A DNA stretch of 64,000 nucleotides from Akkermansiaceae bacterium (GTDB taxonomy: Bacteria; Verrucomicrobiota; Verrucomicrobiia; Verrucomicrobiales; Akkermansiaceae): positions 62,001-126,000 of the forward strand of contig JAGYIT010000017.1 of assembly GCA_018402445.1 (NCBI GenBank). The letters run 5' to 3'. The notes under the pieces are model-generated. The model saw nothing but the letters and a program-made list of their open reading frames with translations, was not told where the DNA came from and ran no database searches. Shown piece by piece: positions 28,349-38,504 of this stretch. The number at the start of each line of letters is the position of its first letter. The stretch's first letter is position 1. The position numbers were made by a program, and so were the translations under genes.

Positions 28349-30118
28349 CTACGGCGATAGCTCGTAATACCGGATTCCCAAAGGCTCCAAATCCCCCGCT
28401 GCGAGGCCGATGACGGCGAGTTCGTGGGCGTTGGCAGTGAGCTTGTTGCGGCAACCTAATTTCCCCTCAAAGGAAATCCCCACCCCTTTCCCCAGCCAAC
28501 CCAAAACATCTTCCGGGATAACGACACGCACCTCGGCGAGAGTCTCCGTCGGATGAAAGTTCGCGAGGCAAAGGAAAGCCTGCCCTGACTCCGCATCGTG
28601 ACGGAGGTAGGCGTAGAGCCAATGCCCGGACCAGGTCTCGCCGCCGATGCGCCCAAAGGCGGGGTTCTGCTTGTTCGCGTGGTTCAGGCCGTAGAAATCA
28701 CCGCATGTGAACGCCGGTTCGCGCAGGATCACGAGCAGGTCGCCATACCATTTCCTCAGCGATTTCTGCTCCGGGGAAAGCTTCGCCCCATCGCATTTCC
28801 CGCCGTTATACCATTTCTGGAACTCCGGCATCGCCGTGTAATCGAAGATCGAGGTGCGCCCGTCATCGCCGCTGAAACCCTCCGCGCCGATGGCCGGCTC
28901 ACCGATTTCCTGACCCGAATAAAGCATGATCGCGGCGCGACTCATTCCGAACATCACCGCCGCCGCCGGCTTCCCCGCGTCCATTCCACTCCCCCCCCAA
29001 TGTTGCGGATTCGCAACGCGCACCTCATCGTGGTTCTCGATGTAGCGCACGCAGTGATGGAAACACTCGCCGCCGAAAGTCTCACCGTCGATGTCGTTCG
29101 CCCATTTCCCGGATTCGTAAATGCCTTGCAGGATCTTGTAGGTGGGATGTTCGTAGGCTCCGTCGAATCCGGCGTTCAAGAGCTCATCCAACACATCCGC
29201 ATCAGTCATTTTCGCAGGATCCCCATCATAGGCCTCGGCGATGAAAAGCACGCCCGCGTCCCTCGCCCGCGCACGTTTCACTATCCAGCTCCAGAACTCC
29301 ATCGGCACCATGTGCGCCATGTCCGCGCGGAAACCGTCCACGCCCATTTCCTGCCAGTAGGCGATGATCGCGTCCATCGTCCGCCAGGTGCGCGGCACTT
29401 CATCCGTTTTGGAAAGGTGGGATGTTTTGCGCCCTGTGGTGAAATCGTGGCCGTAGTTCAGCTTCACCGTTTCATACCATTCGTTGATCGTGGGCGACCA
29501 CGTCACCGAGTTGTTTCCCGTCACCCGTGCGAACTCCGTCTCTGGGGAAAACAGGCCGCCCGGCAGCTTCAGCGGCGGTCCGCCTCCGGGATGGGATTCG
29601 TTGAGGTAGTAGAAGTGGTTGTCGCGGTCGAAAAAGACATCGCGCCGGTCACCCTCGCCGAAGGAAAGCTCCGGCCGCACATCCGACGCGTAGCTGCGCG
29701 CCACATGGTTCGGCACGAAATCGATGATCGTCCGCAAACCGTGCCTACGGCACCGTTCTAACAGCTCGCGGAACTCCGCGATGCGGTTCCCCGGTTCCTC
29801 CGCGTAATCCGGACAGACATCGAAGTAATCCCGGATCGCGTAAGGGCTGCCTGCCACGCCTTTCAGGATTTCCGGAGGATCCGCCGGCCTGCCCGGATAA
29901 GCCGTCCCGCTCGCCTGCTCCAAAACACCGGTGAGCCAGATGTGGTTAAAACCCATCCCGCAGATCGCAGCGAGCGCCGCGTCGTTGATGTCACGGAATT
30001 TCCCGCAATCGTTTTCCGCCAGCGTGCCGCCGGGCTTGCGCTCGGATTTCATATTCCCGAACGTCCGCACCAGCAACTGGTAGATCACCGGCCTGGCGTT
30101 CGCATGCGGCTCAATCAT
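28349..30118 (-). CDS. GH13 alpha-amylase-family glycoside hydrolase
   Basis: Acts on alpha-glucans; cytoplasmic, since no signal peptide is seen. All four GH13 regions are present: I DFVPNH, II GFRADMAH with the nucleophile Asp, III FIAEAYDG with the acid/base Glu, IV YIENHDE with the transition-state Asp. 589 residues: a long (beta/alpha)8 barrel and a C-terminal beta domain ending in IRYYELSP. Exact specificity (amylase, maltogenic enzyme or branching-related) cannot be told by eye. Its start overlaps the stop of a small membrane-protein gene by eight bases. Confidence 0.9.
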   Translation of the reverse strand: MIEPHANARPVIYQLLVRTFGNMKSERKPGGTLAENDCGKFRDINDAALAAICGMGFNHIWLTGVLEQASGTAYPGRPADPPEILKGVAGSPYAIRDYFDVCPDYAEEPGNRIAEFRELLERCRRHGLRTIIDFVPNHVARSYASDVRPELSFGEGDRRDVFFDRDNHFYYLNESHPGGGPPLKLPGGLFSPETEFARVTGNNSVTWSPTINEWYETVKLNYGHDFTTGRKTSHLSKTDEVPRTWRTMDAIIAYWQEMGVDGFRADMAHMVPMEFWSWIVKRARARDAGVLFIAEAYDGDPAKMTDADVLDELLNAGFDGAYEHPTYKILQGIYESGKWANDIDGETFGGECFHHCVRYIENHDEVRVANPQHWGGSGMDAGKPAAAVMFGMSRAAIMLYSGQEIGEPAIGAEGFSGDDGRTSIFDYTAMPEFQKWYNGGKCDGAKLSPEQKSLRKWYGDLLVILREPAFTCGDFYGLNHANKQNPAFGRIGGETWSGHWLYAYLRHDAESGQAFLCLANFHPTETLAEVRVVIPEDVLGWLGKGVGISFEGKLGCRNKLTANAHELAVIGLAAGDLEPLGIRYYELSP

Positions 30119-30434
30119 CGCCGGGTTTTTTGTGTTTCGCCAAAATCTCGGTAAATCTCTCTTCGCTCTTTTCGCGCTCTTCCCGCATCACGGCCAGCAC
30201 ATCGTAGAATGCGAAAAGCACCAGACTGGCGGCCAGGACGAAACAAAATCCCCACCAGAGCAAGAACATCAGGGCGTTCTTGGAAAGCAATCCGTCCACC
30301 ACCCAAAGCCCCACCGCCATCCACACCACCGTCAGCAACAGCCACCGCCCCAGCCATTTCCTCCGCTGGCTGCGGTCATGTAAGATCGCCTTCGCCAACG
30401 CCTTGCTGAGTTCCCAATCTCCCGCGTTTCCCAT
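30111..30434 (-). CDS. Small two-TM membrane protein
   Basis: The ATG at 30434 is chosen because GGAGG lies 8 bases upstream; two earlier in-frame starts have weaker sites. The ~107-residue product has two hydrophobic segments (WLLLTVVWMAVGLWVVDGLL; FLLWWGFCFVLAASLVLFAF) and a charged C-terminal tail (EEREKSEERFTEILAKHKK). It overlaps the GH13 start by eight bases, so the two are probably translated from one message. Function not recognised. Confidence 0.65.
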   Translation of the reverse strand: MGNAGDWELSKALAKAILHDRSQRRKWLGRWLLLTVVWMAVGLWVVDGLLSKNALMFLLWWGFCFVLAASLVLFAFYDVLAVMREEREKSEERFTEILAKHKKPGDD

Positions 30435-30665
30435 GCGGCAATCCTCCCCCATTCCCGCCCCTTTCTCCAAGCGGGAAATCCCTCTCCAGCGAAGTTTCGG
30501 CTCCCTGACTTTGCCTCCCTGCGAAATACTTGGCTGTATGCACGACTATCGTAGAAGTATCCGCACCGCCCCATGAAACTCTCCTCCCTTCCGATGCGAA
30601 GGAATGGTGCGTTTCCTCTTCCTTGAAGGTTGAGAGTTGAATTTTTAATTTTAGAAAAAGGGGGT

Positions 30666-31055
30666 GCCGCCTCCCTGTAAGCCGGATTCTGTCCACCCCG
30701 GTTTTACCCGGAGCTGGACGGTCATTTCTCTCAACCCGGCTTGCGCCGGGCGCCCCGCTTGCGCGGGGTGCGACTAGTACCCGGGAGTTGGCGGGCGGGC
30801 AGCCCTTTCCCTGTTATGTCTTGCACCACGCGAGGTTTGCCGTGCCGTCCGGTTGCCCGGATTCGCGGTGGGCTCTTACCCCACCATTTCACCCTTGCCT
30901 GTGCCTTGCGGCCATCGGCGGTATCTTTCTGCTGCACTGTCTGTCCGGGTTCCTCTCGTCGCCCGTCCCCCACTTTCATGGGGCGCGTTGCCCTCCGGTG
31001 TCCGGACTTTCCTCAACGCGAGCTTGCGCCGCGTTGCGACCGTCCGGGAGACGGC
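30666..31055 (-). ncRNA. rnpB: RNase P RNA
   Basis: Catalytic RNA that matures tRNA 5' ends. On the minus strand the sequence contains the universal GAGGAAAGTCCGGACACC (about 31020-31000), AGACAGTGCAGCAGAAAGATA in the P-loop region, and the 3' ACAGAATCCGGCTTACAG (about 30695-30676). The ends pair as P1: GCCGTCTCCC (31055-31046) with GGGAGGCGGC (30675-30666), with one G-U. About 390 nt, typical of the bacterial type A form. A short T run follows the 3' end. Overlapping short ORFs are not genes. Confidence 0.96.
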
Positions 31056-31157
31056 TTGCGAGTAAGCGCTGAAAAGCCGAGAAGCGGAAAGCAGAAAAAA
31101 CTCACCCGATCAGGCAGGGTTCCTACATGTGGGAGAAAACCGATCCAAATGAAGGGG

Positions 31158-31308
31158 AGAACCACGGATCAACGCGGATGAGCACGGATAAGATCGGGTT
31201 GCGGATCATTTTGGGAAATATCTCGCGCGATGATGTGAGCGCCCAACCTGGTTAGGATGCTCAATCCTGTTTCTTCATCCGTGTTAATCCGTGTCCATCC
31301 GTGGTTCG
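31158..31308. repeat. Dispersed 'ATCCGTG' inverted repeat
   Basis: Left part (about 31158-31190) reads GAACCACGGATCAACGCGGA and on; right part (about 31276-31308) ends TCCATCCGTGGTTCG. The arms are nearly complementary and each contains CGGAT/ATCCG steps every 8-9 bases. Repeats of this wording occur between genes in many environmental bacteria; their nature is unsettled. No gene lies in 31056-31335. Confidence 0.65.
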
Positions 31309-31335
31309 AATTCTTCCCGTCTCGGTGGAGATAGC

Positions 31336-31842
31336 CTAGCTAATCCAAAACACATCGGCAAAGAACCACGCGATCATCAGCACGCCCACCACGATCTTGA
31401 AAACCATCCCCGCCAGGACTCCGATCACGCTGCCCACTCCGGACACGGTGGATTCCCGGTTGTCCTTTTTCGCAAAGGCCTTCTCGAAACCGAACGCACC
31501 GACCAGCGGCCCAACCAGCAGGCCGAAGGGCAGGAAAAACAGCCCCGCGATCCCGCCCACCAAGGCCCCGATCGCCCCCCACTTGCTGCCGCCGAACCAT
31601 TTCGCGCCCAGCGAGCCGCTGATAATCTCGAAAGCCTGCGCCATGGCCATTAGCAGCACGAGGATCGCGAAACCCCACCAAGCGATCCCCGCGCCCGGCC
31701 CGACCATCAGCCGGTAGCCGATCGCTCCGGCCAGGATGAAAAGATGCCCCGGCAGCACCGGGATCACGCAGCCCGCCAGCCCGGCCGCGAACAGCAGCCC
31801 CGTGACCACCCAAACACCGCTGTCTCCCAGAAAATCAAGCAT
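31336..31842 (-). CDS. DUF456 family membrane protein
   Basis: The start is the ATG at 31842 (MLDFLGDSGVWVVTGLLFAAG); the longer open frame to 32142 is antisense to the D,D-carboxypeptidase gene. The 168 residues hold four to five membrane segments with the Gly-rich DUF456 core: GLAGCVIPVLPGHLFILAGA, GSLGAKWFGGSKWGAIGALVG and PFGLLVGPLVGAF. The family has no established function. It is divergent from the carboxypeptidase gene at 31940, so a bidirectional promoter may sit in the ~97-base gap. Confidence 0.85.
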   Translation of the reverse strand: MLDFLGDSGVWVVTGLLFAAGLAGCVIPVLPGHLFILAGAIGYRLMVGPGAGIAWWGFAILVLLMAMAQAFEIISGSLGAKWFGGSKWGAIGALVGGIAGLFFLPFGLLVGPLVGAFGFEKAFAKKDNRESTVSGVGSVIGVLAGMVFKIVVGVLMIAWFFADVFWIS

Positions 31843-31939
31843 GCGGCGAGTGTAGCCGATTCCCGCCATCCGCCCACAGAAATTCCGAAAGCCAAGCCCC
31901 GCGCTTGAAACCCGCGCATCCTTCCCTAAGCTCCGCCCT

Positions 31940-32884
31940 ATGCGCAAGCTCCTCTCCGTTTTTCTCGCCCTCTTCGCTGGCCTGCACGCCCAAGAGGCGC
32001 ACATGGTCGTGGAGGCGTATTCCGGGAAAGTCCTTTCCGCCTCGAACTCCACAGTGAAGCGCCCGGTCGCCTCCCTCACCAAGATGGCCACCGCCATCGT
32101 CGCGGTCGATTGGGCCACCGCCACTGAGACCGACCTCGCCACCCACCTGATCCGCGTGCCGGAGATCGTCCTTCAGCTGCCCACTCCCAGCCCCCTGAAA
32201 CTCGCGCCCGGCGACACCCTCACACTGCGCGACGCGCTCTACGCTGCCTTGCTTGCCTCCGACAACATCGCCGCGCTCACCATCGCGCATCACGTTGGCA
32301 CTCAGATCCTCGCGCGCCGCGGGCGGGGCGGCGATCCGGTCGTCGCTTTCGTCGCGGAAATGAACAAGCTATCGAAAGCGATTTTTGCGAACAACACCCG
32401 TTTCGTGAACACCCACGGCCTGGAGAACTCACCGAAGCCCGGCTACTCCACCGCCGCCGACATGGCGCGTTTTTCCATCCACGCGATGCGCCGCAACGCA
32501 ATCACCTTCATCACCCGCCAGAAAACCCGCAGCGTCTCCGTGAACGGCCCCTCCGGAAAGCGCGCCTACACGCTGTCCAACACCAACCAACTCGTCGGAG
32601 AACCCGGCATCCTCGGCGTAAAGACCGGCCAGACCAACGCCGCCGGCCCCTGCCTCGCCACCTGCATGGACCGCGATCCCATCGTCCGCACCAAGGCCGA
32701 CGGCACCAAGGGTGCCACCCCGCGCCGCCTCATCGTCGTCGTCCTCAATAGCCCCGACCGCTTCAACCGCACCCGCCAGCTCATCCGGGCCGGCTGGGCG
32801 TTCTACGACCCCTGGCTCGCCGCCGGCGCCCCTGTGAAAGACGCCAAACGCGAAATCCTATCCACCCCGCCGCCTGTGAAGTGA
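31940..32884 (+). CDS. D-alanyl-D-alanine carboxypeptidase (peptidase S11)
   Basis: Trims the terminal D-Ala of peptidoglycan stem peptides in the periplasm. A signal peptide (MRKLLSVFLALFAGLHAQ) precedes the serine active site. The three penicillin-binding motifs are in order: SLTK (SxxK, about residue 45), SDN (SxN), and KTG in GILGVKTGQTNAAG. 314 residues is short: the usual C-terminal beta domain and amphipathic anchor of DacA/DacC are missing, so this may be a soluble S11 enzyme. The C-terminus is PILSTPPPVK-like and unremarkable. Confidence 0.9.
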   Translation: MRKLLSVFLALFAGLHAQEAHMVVEAYSGKVLSASNSTVKRPVASLTKMATAIVAVDWATATETDLATHLIRVPEIVLQLPTPSPLKLAPGDTLTLRDALYAALLASDNIAALTIAHHVGTQILARRGRGGDPVVAFVAEMNKLSKAIFANNTRFVNTHGLENSPKPGYSTAADMARFSIHAMRRNAITFITRQKTRSVSVNGPSGKRAYTLSNTNQLVGEPGILGVKTGQTNAAGPCLATCMDRDPIVRTKADGTKGATPRRLIVVVLNSPDRFNRTRQLIRAGWAFYDPWLAAGAPVKDAKREILSTPPPVK

Positions 32885-32926
32885 GTCTTCTCTTCATTGA
32901 AATTTGAACATTGAAATTTGAAACTT

Positions 32927-34000
32927 ATGCGAATCGGTATCCTCAACAGCGGCGGCGATTGCCCCGGACTCAACGCGGTGATCCATGGTGTCGTCGGCGC
33001 GGCTCATCAGCTCGGCTGGGAGGTCATCGGTTTCCGCGACGGCTTCGAAGGCCTGCTGCCGCCCGGTGATTTCCGCATCCTCACCCCCACCGACACCATC
33101 GGCATCCTCAAGCTCGGCGGCACCATCCTCGGCTGCACGAACAAAGGCCACTTCGCCGCCAAGGTCGGCTCGGGCGATGTCGCGGAGGTGCCCAAGGAAA
33201 TCATCGACCGCGCGAAAGCCACCTTGGATCGGCTGGAAATCGGCGCGCTCGTCGTGGTCGGCGGCGACGGATCGCTCACCACCGCGCTCCAGCTTTACCG
33301 CGCCGGATGGCCCGTCGTCGGCGTCCCGAAAACGATCGACAACGACCTCTGCGCCACCGCCATGACCTTCGGTTTCGACAGCGCCGTCACCACCGTCGTG
33401 GACGGCCTCGACCGCCTCAACACCACCGCCGAATCCCACAAGCGCGTGATGGTTCTGGAAGTCATGGGCCGCCACGCCGGATGGATCGCGCTGTGGGGCG
33501 GCATCGCCGGCGGCGCGAGCGTGATCCTCATCCCGGAAATCCCCTTCGATCTCGAAAAAGTCGCCGCCTTCATCCGCCAACGCGACGCGCAAGGCCACCA
33601 CGCCTCGCTCGTCGTCGTCGCCGAGGGCGCGAAAATGCCGGACGAAGGCATCGTCACCCTGGCCGGAAATTGCGGCGGCGAAGTCCGCCTCGGCGGCATC
33701 GGCGAGCGCGTCGCCAAGCGTCTCCAGGAACTCACCGGAAAGGAAACCCGCGCCACCACCCTCGGCCACCTCCAGCGCGGCGGATCGCCCACCTCCTTCG
33801 ACCGCATCCTCGGAATGCGTTTCGGTGTGATGGCCGTGAAACTCTGCGAGGAAAAACAGTTCGGCCGCATGGTCTCCTACCAGGCTTACCACGTCGATTC
33901 CGTCCTCATCGAGGAAGCCGTCAACCAGCTCCGCCTCGTCGAGCCGGACAGTGAACTCGTCCTCGCCGCCAAGGCCGTCGGCATCTGCATGGGCGATTGA
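32927..34000 (+). CDS. 6-phosphofructokinase (ATP-type, group III-like)
   Basis: Phosphorylates fructose-6-phosphate in glycolysis. The ATG at 32927 (MRIGILNSGGDCPGLN) is preferred to an in-frame TTG at 32918. Motifs: GGDCPGLNAVI, GGDGSLTTA, PKTIDNDL, MGRHAGWIAL, RATTLGHLQRGGSP. The Gly in GGDGS favours ATP over PPi, while Lys in PKTIDND is the PPi-type residue; this combination is known from group III ATP-dependent enzymes in Actinobacteria. 357 residues. A short 'TTGAAATTTGAA' direct repeat precedes the start. The substrate is inferred from these two residues. Confidence 0.9.
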   Translation: MRIGILNSGGDCPGLNAVIHGVVGAAHQLGWEVIGFRDGFEGLLPPGDFRILTPTDTIGILKLGGTILGCTNKGHFAAKVGSGDVAEVPKEIIDRAKATLDRLEIGALVVVGGDGSLTTALQLYRAGWPVVGVPKTIDNDLCATAMTFGFDSAVTTVVDGLDRLNTTAESHKRVMVLEVMGRHAGWIALWGGIAGGASVILIPEIPFDLEKVAAFIRQRDAQGHHASLVVVAEGAKMPDEGIVTLAGNCGGEVRLGGIGERVAKRLQELTGKETRATTLGHLQRGGSPTSFDRILGMRFGVMAVKLCEEKQFGRMVSYQAYHVDSVLIEEAVNQLRLVEPDSELVLAAKAVGICMGD

Positions 34001-34015
34001 AATCCTTGCCCGGCC

Positions 34016-34603
34016 TCCCGCCCGCGCCTAGCCTGCGGCGACATTTCCGCCTACGGCTACGCCACCTTCAAGACCCCGCACATCGACAAACTCGCCGCCC
34101 AAGGGCAGCGTTTCACCAGCGGCTATTGCTCCGCCTCGACCTACACACCCACCCGCTACTCGCTGCCCACCGGCATCAGCCGCATCGGATTCTACACGGG
34201 AGGCCACACCGCCCGCTTCCGCGACGAAGATCTCGCCGACAAATGGGTCGAGAAATCCCGCGAGTTCATCGCCGCCAACAAGGACAAACCCTTCTTCCTT
34301 TTCTTCGCCTCTCACGACAACCATGTGCCCCGCATCCCCCACGAGCGCTTCCAGGGGAAAAGCGGCACCGGCCTGCGCGGTGATTCCGTGATACAACTCG
34401 ACTGGTGCGTTGGCCAAATCATGGCCGCCCTCGAGGAGCACGGCCTGACCGAAAATACCCTCGTCGGCTTCCGCTCCGGCGATTGGAAACTCATCCGTCG
34501 CACCAACAAATATCAGCAGCCCGCCAGGATTTCCAAACGCCCCATCCCCGAGCTAAAAGCCCTGCACACCCTCTATTTCCTGATGTGTTTGTTGTTAGGT
34601 TGA
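34016..34603 (+). pseudogene. Sulfatase relic, catalytic Cys lost
   Basis: Frame 2 reads ISAYGYATFKTPHIDKLAAQ, then RFTSGYCSASTYTPTRYS, FLFFASHDNHVPRIPHERF, and GFRSGDWKLIRR, the order of a sulfatase, but with no start codon and with large internal gaps. At the formylglycine signature (C-T-P-S-R in relatives) the sequence is Y-T-P-T-R, so the modified Cys is replaced by Tyr. The middle of the catalytic domain, including the HGG/metal-site residues, is missing. It is a decayed gene, next to another remnant and 20 bases after pfk. Confidence 0.8.
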
Positions 34604-34606
34604 TAT

Positions 34607-34862
34607 TCAAAGCGTCGGATAATCCGTGTAGCCCACCGACCCGGAGCCATAGAAAGTCTCGGGACGTTGCTCGTTGAGCGCCGCTCCGGTGCGGAATCGC
34701 TCCACGAGATCCGGATTCGCGATGGCCGTAATACTCCGCCATCAACTCATTCGGAACCCGCCCCGCCGAGCAGCGGCAGCGTGTCAGCGGAGCCATCACG
34801 ATCCGGTTCGGGATGGTGAGCGCCCCGATTTGCAGCGGTTCGAAAAGGATGTCATTCGGCAT
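34607..34862 (-). pseudogene. Old yellow enzyme (OYE/alkene reductase) relic
   Basis: The minus strand starts at the ATG at 34862 with MPNDILFEPLQIGALTIPNR, IVMAPLTRCR and [15 protein letters not shown], the N-terminus of NemA-type flavin oxidoreductases. After ~50 residues it switches frame to [17 protein letters not shown] and [11 protein letters not shown], the family C-terminus, with a stop at 34607. About 270 residues of the barrel are missing, so this is an internal-deletion pseudogene. It faces the sulfatase relic tail to tail. Confidence 0.85.
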
Positions 34863-34953
34863 GGCGAAGAGGGACACCCTTACGCGCATCCGGTCAACGG
34901 GGAAATCTCCCGCATTGCGCAAACACGCTTCCCACCTATGATGGTCGCACAGA

Positions 34954-35613
34954 ATGACCTCCATCCTCATCACCTGCACGAATGCCACCTGCGCCATCCC
35001 CGAGGCGCATCGTGAGCTATTCAAGGGATCCGAGGATCTCGTCACCTCCACAGACGGCTGGGAACCCGGCGCGCTGAACCTCGCCCAAGGCCTCGCCATG
35101 AAATTCAGCACCCCGCTGATCCACGGCGATGTCACCCGGCTGCTCATCAACCTCGAACAGGACGGCGAAAAACGATGGAGCAAGATTTCCGCAAAACTCC
35201 CCGAAGCCACACGCGACAAGCTCGTTGCACGGCTTGAAAATAAATTCCGCAATGTAATCGAGACCCGCCTCACCGAGGATTTCAAACGCCACGACGCCGT
35301 CATCCATCTCCTCATCCACACCGCCCCGCTCGCGGATGGGAAAATCCTCTTCGAATACATCGGATCGCCCCGCTCGGCGGAAATCGCGAAAGCTGCCGCC
35401 ACCCTCCTGCCCGGCGAGGTGGATGCCTCAGCCGTTCCGCTCATGGATAAAACCCCTTTTGTCCGCTGGCTCACCGGGAGCTTCCCTTCGGTAAAATACG
35501 GCATCATCCGTCTCACCGTTTCCCAATCCTTCTTCCTCCGCTCCGTTCCGATGCGCTGGGAGACGATGAAAAAATCCCTGATCCAGGCACTCGTGAACGC
35601 CGCCAAGGGATAG
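34954..35613 (+). CDS. N-formylglutamate amidohydrolase-like protein
   Basis: 219 residues, starting at the ATG at 34954 (MTSILITCTNATCAIPEAH). The layout matches the FGase family: 'LITCxxxxxxIP', GWEPGALNLAQGLAMKF, then PLIHGDVTRLLINLEQD. Family members are metal-dependent amidohydrolases with two His and acidic ligands; here the first EHASN-like motif reads CTNATCAIPE, so key residues may differ and activity is uncertain. It ends 16 bases before mfd. Confidence 0.65.
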   Translation: MTSILITCTNATCAIPEAHRELFKGSEDLVTSTDGWEPGALNLAQGLAMKFSTPLIHGDVTRLLINLEQDGEKRWSKISAKLPEATRDKLVARLENKFRNVIETRLTEDFKRHDAVIHLLIHTAPLADGKILFEYIGSPRSAEIAKAAATLLPGEVDASAVPLMDKTPFVRWLTGSFPSVKYGIIRLTVSQSFFLRSVPMRWETMKKSLIQALVNAAKG

Positions 35614-36433
35614 CAATCCTCCTGTAATTTTGAGATCGGAAACAACGTGGCTCCGCCGGGCCATCACATCGCCTGAATTCGCCGAGCGCCTGGCACCTTT
35701 CGCCAAAGGCGGCGGCACCATCACGCTCGATCACGCCGCCGAGGCCTCGCATTCTTTCCTGACAGCCCTCGCCTGCACCGCCGCCGCCGACCACGGAAAA
35801 AAGCGCGCCTGGATCGTCCACGAATCCCCGCGCCAACGCGAACGCCTCGCCGCCGAACTCGAACTCTGGGGCGTCACCGCCCTCGTCCTGCCGGACGTGG
35901 GGGCGATCTTCGGTCGCCCTCCAGAGACGGACAGCGAGCTTCAGCTCGCCCCGGAAGCCCCGCCCTTGGAAGTCCAAGACCCCGAAACCGCCGCCGAGTG
36001 GTTCGCAATCCTGGAAACCCTCGCCGTCTCGGATTCCTTCGCCGTCCTCCTCGGCTCCGAGCAATTCCAGCAATACGCCCCCTCGCCCAACGCCCTCCTC
36101 TCCAACCGCACCCACCTCAAACCCGGCCTCATCCTCGATCCCACCGCCTTCGCGGAAACCCTCACCACCCACGGCTACGAGCGTTTCCCCACCGTCACCG
36201 CCCGCGGCCATTTCGCCATCCGCGGCGGCATCCTCGACCTCTTCCCCTTCCAATCCCCCCGCCCACTCCGCCTCGAATTCTTCGATACCGAACTCGAATC
36301 CATCCGCGAGTTCGACCTCAACTCCCAAGCCTCCACCCGCAAGGTCGCTCAGATCGATCTCCTCCTAACAGAACCTCCCGCCGTCGCCACCATCGCCGAT
36401 TACCTGAAACCGGATGACGCAGTCATCCGCATC

Positions 36434-36483
36434 GTGGCTGGGACTTGCAGTCCCAGTCCGTCGGAGGGACTTGCAGTCCCTCC
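36434..36483. repeat. REP-like double hairpin inside mfd, family A
   Basis: CTGGGACT-TGC-AGTCCCAG (36438-36456) then GGAGGGACT-TGC-AGTCCCTCC (36463-36483). The first 30 bases equal those of the intergenic copy at 6373. Read in mfd's frame it gives VAGTCSPSPSEGLAVPPS without a stop. The flanking Mfd sequence (DDAVIRI and FLITENTAENE) joins plausibly once it is removed. Confidence 0.85.
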
Positions 36484-38504
36484 CTCTTTCCTCATCACCG
36501 AAAACACCGCCGAAAACGAAATCGAAGAAGACTTCACCCTCGCCACCTACGCCTCCCCCCTCGGCACCTTCGACGCCGGCGACTTCGTCCTCGACGAGCT
36601 CCGCCGCGAATCCTTTTTCAAACAGCTCAACGAATGGCAGCGCGAGCAATGGGACATCGGCATCGTCTTCTCCACGAAAGGCGAACTCGAACGCTTCACC
36701 GAACTCTCCGGCAAAGACCTCGAGCGCGACCTCGGCCTCACACCCGTCATCGGCGAGCTGATATCGTCGTTCACACTACCGGTCACGAAACTCGCCGTCC
36801 TATCCTCCTCGGAACTCTTCGGCCGCTACCGCACTCCCGGGGCCGCCCGCCGCTCCTCGGTGGAAAAAGCCCGCGTCATCCGCGCCCGCGCCACCCTCGA
36901 CGACATCGAGCCCGGCGACCTCGTCGTTCACTACGAATACGGCATCGGGAAATTCAAGGGCATCGCCCAGGAAGAGGAAGGCGAGGAACTCCAGATCGAA
37001 TACAAGGACGGCTCCATCCTCTCCGTGCCGCTCGAGCAGGCTCACCTGTTAGGGAAATACGTCGGAGTCGGCGGCAAGACCCCGGACCTCAACAAACTCG
37101 GCAACGCCACCTGGCAGAAAAACCGCAAGTCCGCCGAGAAATCCATCCTCGATTACGCCGCCCGCCTGCTCCGCATCCAGGCCGAGCGCGAACACGACCA
37201 AGGCCATGCCCACCCGCCCGACACCCGCTGGATGTTCGAGTTCGAGCAGAGTTTCCATTTCACCGAAACCCCCGACCAGAAACAGGCGATCCTCGACACC
37301 AAGCACGACCTCGAAGCCCCCCGCCCCATGGATCGGCTCATCTGCGGCGATGTCGGTTTCGGAAAAACGGAAGTCGCCATCCGCGCCGCGTTCAAGGCGA
37401 TCACCGGCGGCAAACAGGCCGCCCTGCTCTGCCCCACCACCGTCCTCGCAGAGCAGCACTGGCGCACCTTCCGCGAACGCTTTTCCGACTACCCGATCCG
37501 CGTCGATCTCCTCAACCGTTTCCGCACCGCCAGCCGAAGTGAAAGCCACCATCCAAGGCCTCGCCGATGGCTCCGTCGATATGGTCATCGGCACCCACCG
37601 CCTCATCTCCGGCGATGTCGCCTACAAGGATCTCGGCCTCGCCATCGTCGATGAGGAACAGCGCTTCGGAGTCGCCCACAAGGAGAAATTCAAAGACCTC
37701 TTCCGCCAGATCGACGTCCTCACCCTCTCCGCCACGCCCATCCCGCGCACGCTCTACATGGCGCTCATGGGCGCGCGCGACATGTCCACCATCGACACCC
37801 CGCCGCCCAACCGCCTCCCCGTTTCCACCACCGTCACCGCCTACGACGAGCGCATCATCCGCGATGCCATCCGCCGCGAGATGAAACGCGGCGGCCAGGT
37901 CTTCTTCCTCCATAACCGCGTGAAAACCATCGAGATGGTTCATAAAAAACTCAAGGAACTCGTCCCCGAAGCCCGCGTCCTCGTCGGCCACGGCCAGATG
38001 GAAAAGCACGACCTCGAGAACGTCATGCACGCCTTCGTCAACCACGAGGCGGATGTCCTGCTCGCCACCACCATCATCGAAACCGGCATCGACATCCCCA
38101 ACGCCAACACCATCCTCATCGACCGCGCCGACCGCTTCGGCCTCGCCGATCTCTACCAGCTCCGCGGCCGCGTCGGTCGTGCCGGGGAAAAAGCCTACGC
38201 CATCCTCCTTCTCCCCCGGGAAATGATCACCCAAGGCGATGCGAGAAAACGCATCCACGCCATCAAGCAATACACCGCCCTAGGCTCCGGCTTCAAAATC
38301 GCCATGCGCGACCTCGAAATCCGCGGCGCAGGAAACCTCCTAGGCACCAAACAATCCGGCCACATCGCCCAAATCGGCTTCGACCTCTACTGCCAGCTCC
38401 TCCGCCAATCCATCGACCGCCTGAAAGGCAAGAAAGATCCCACGCTCCAGGAAACCACCTTCAAGGCTGATTTCATCGTTCCCACGGAAACGCAGTGGGT
38501 TTCT

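Noticed and set aside
30731-31181. Several open frames of 70-146 codons on both strands
   Set aside because: They lie in rnpB, whose conserved elements and P1 pairing explain the sequence.
32918-32926. TTG start of phosphofructokinase at 32918
   Set aside because: The ATG nine bases later begins the conserved MRIGILNSGGD.
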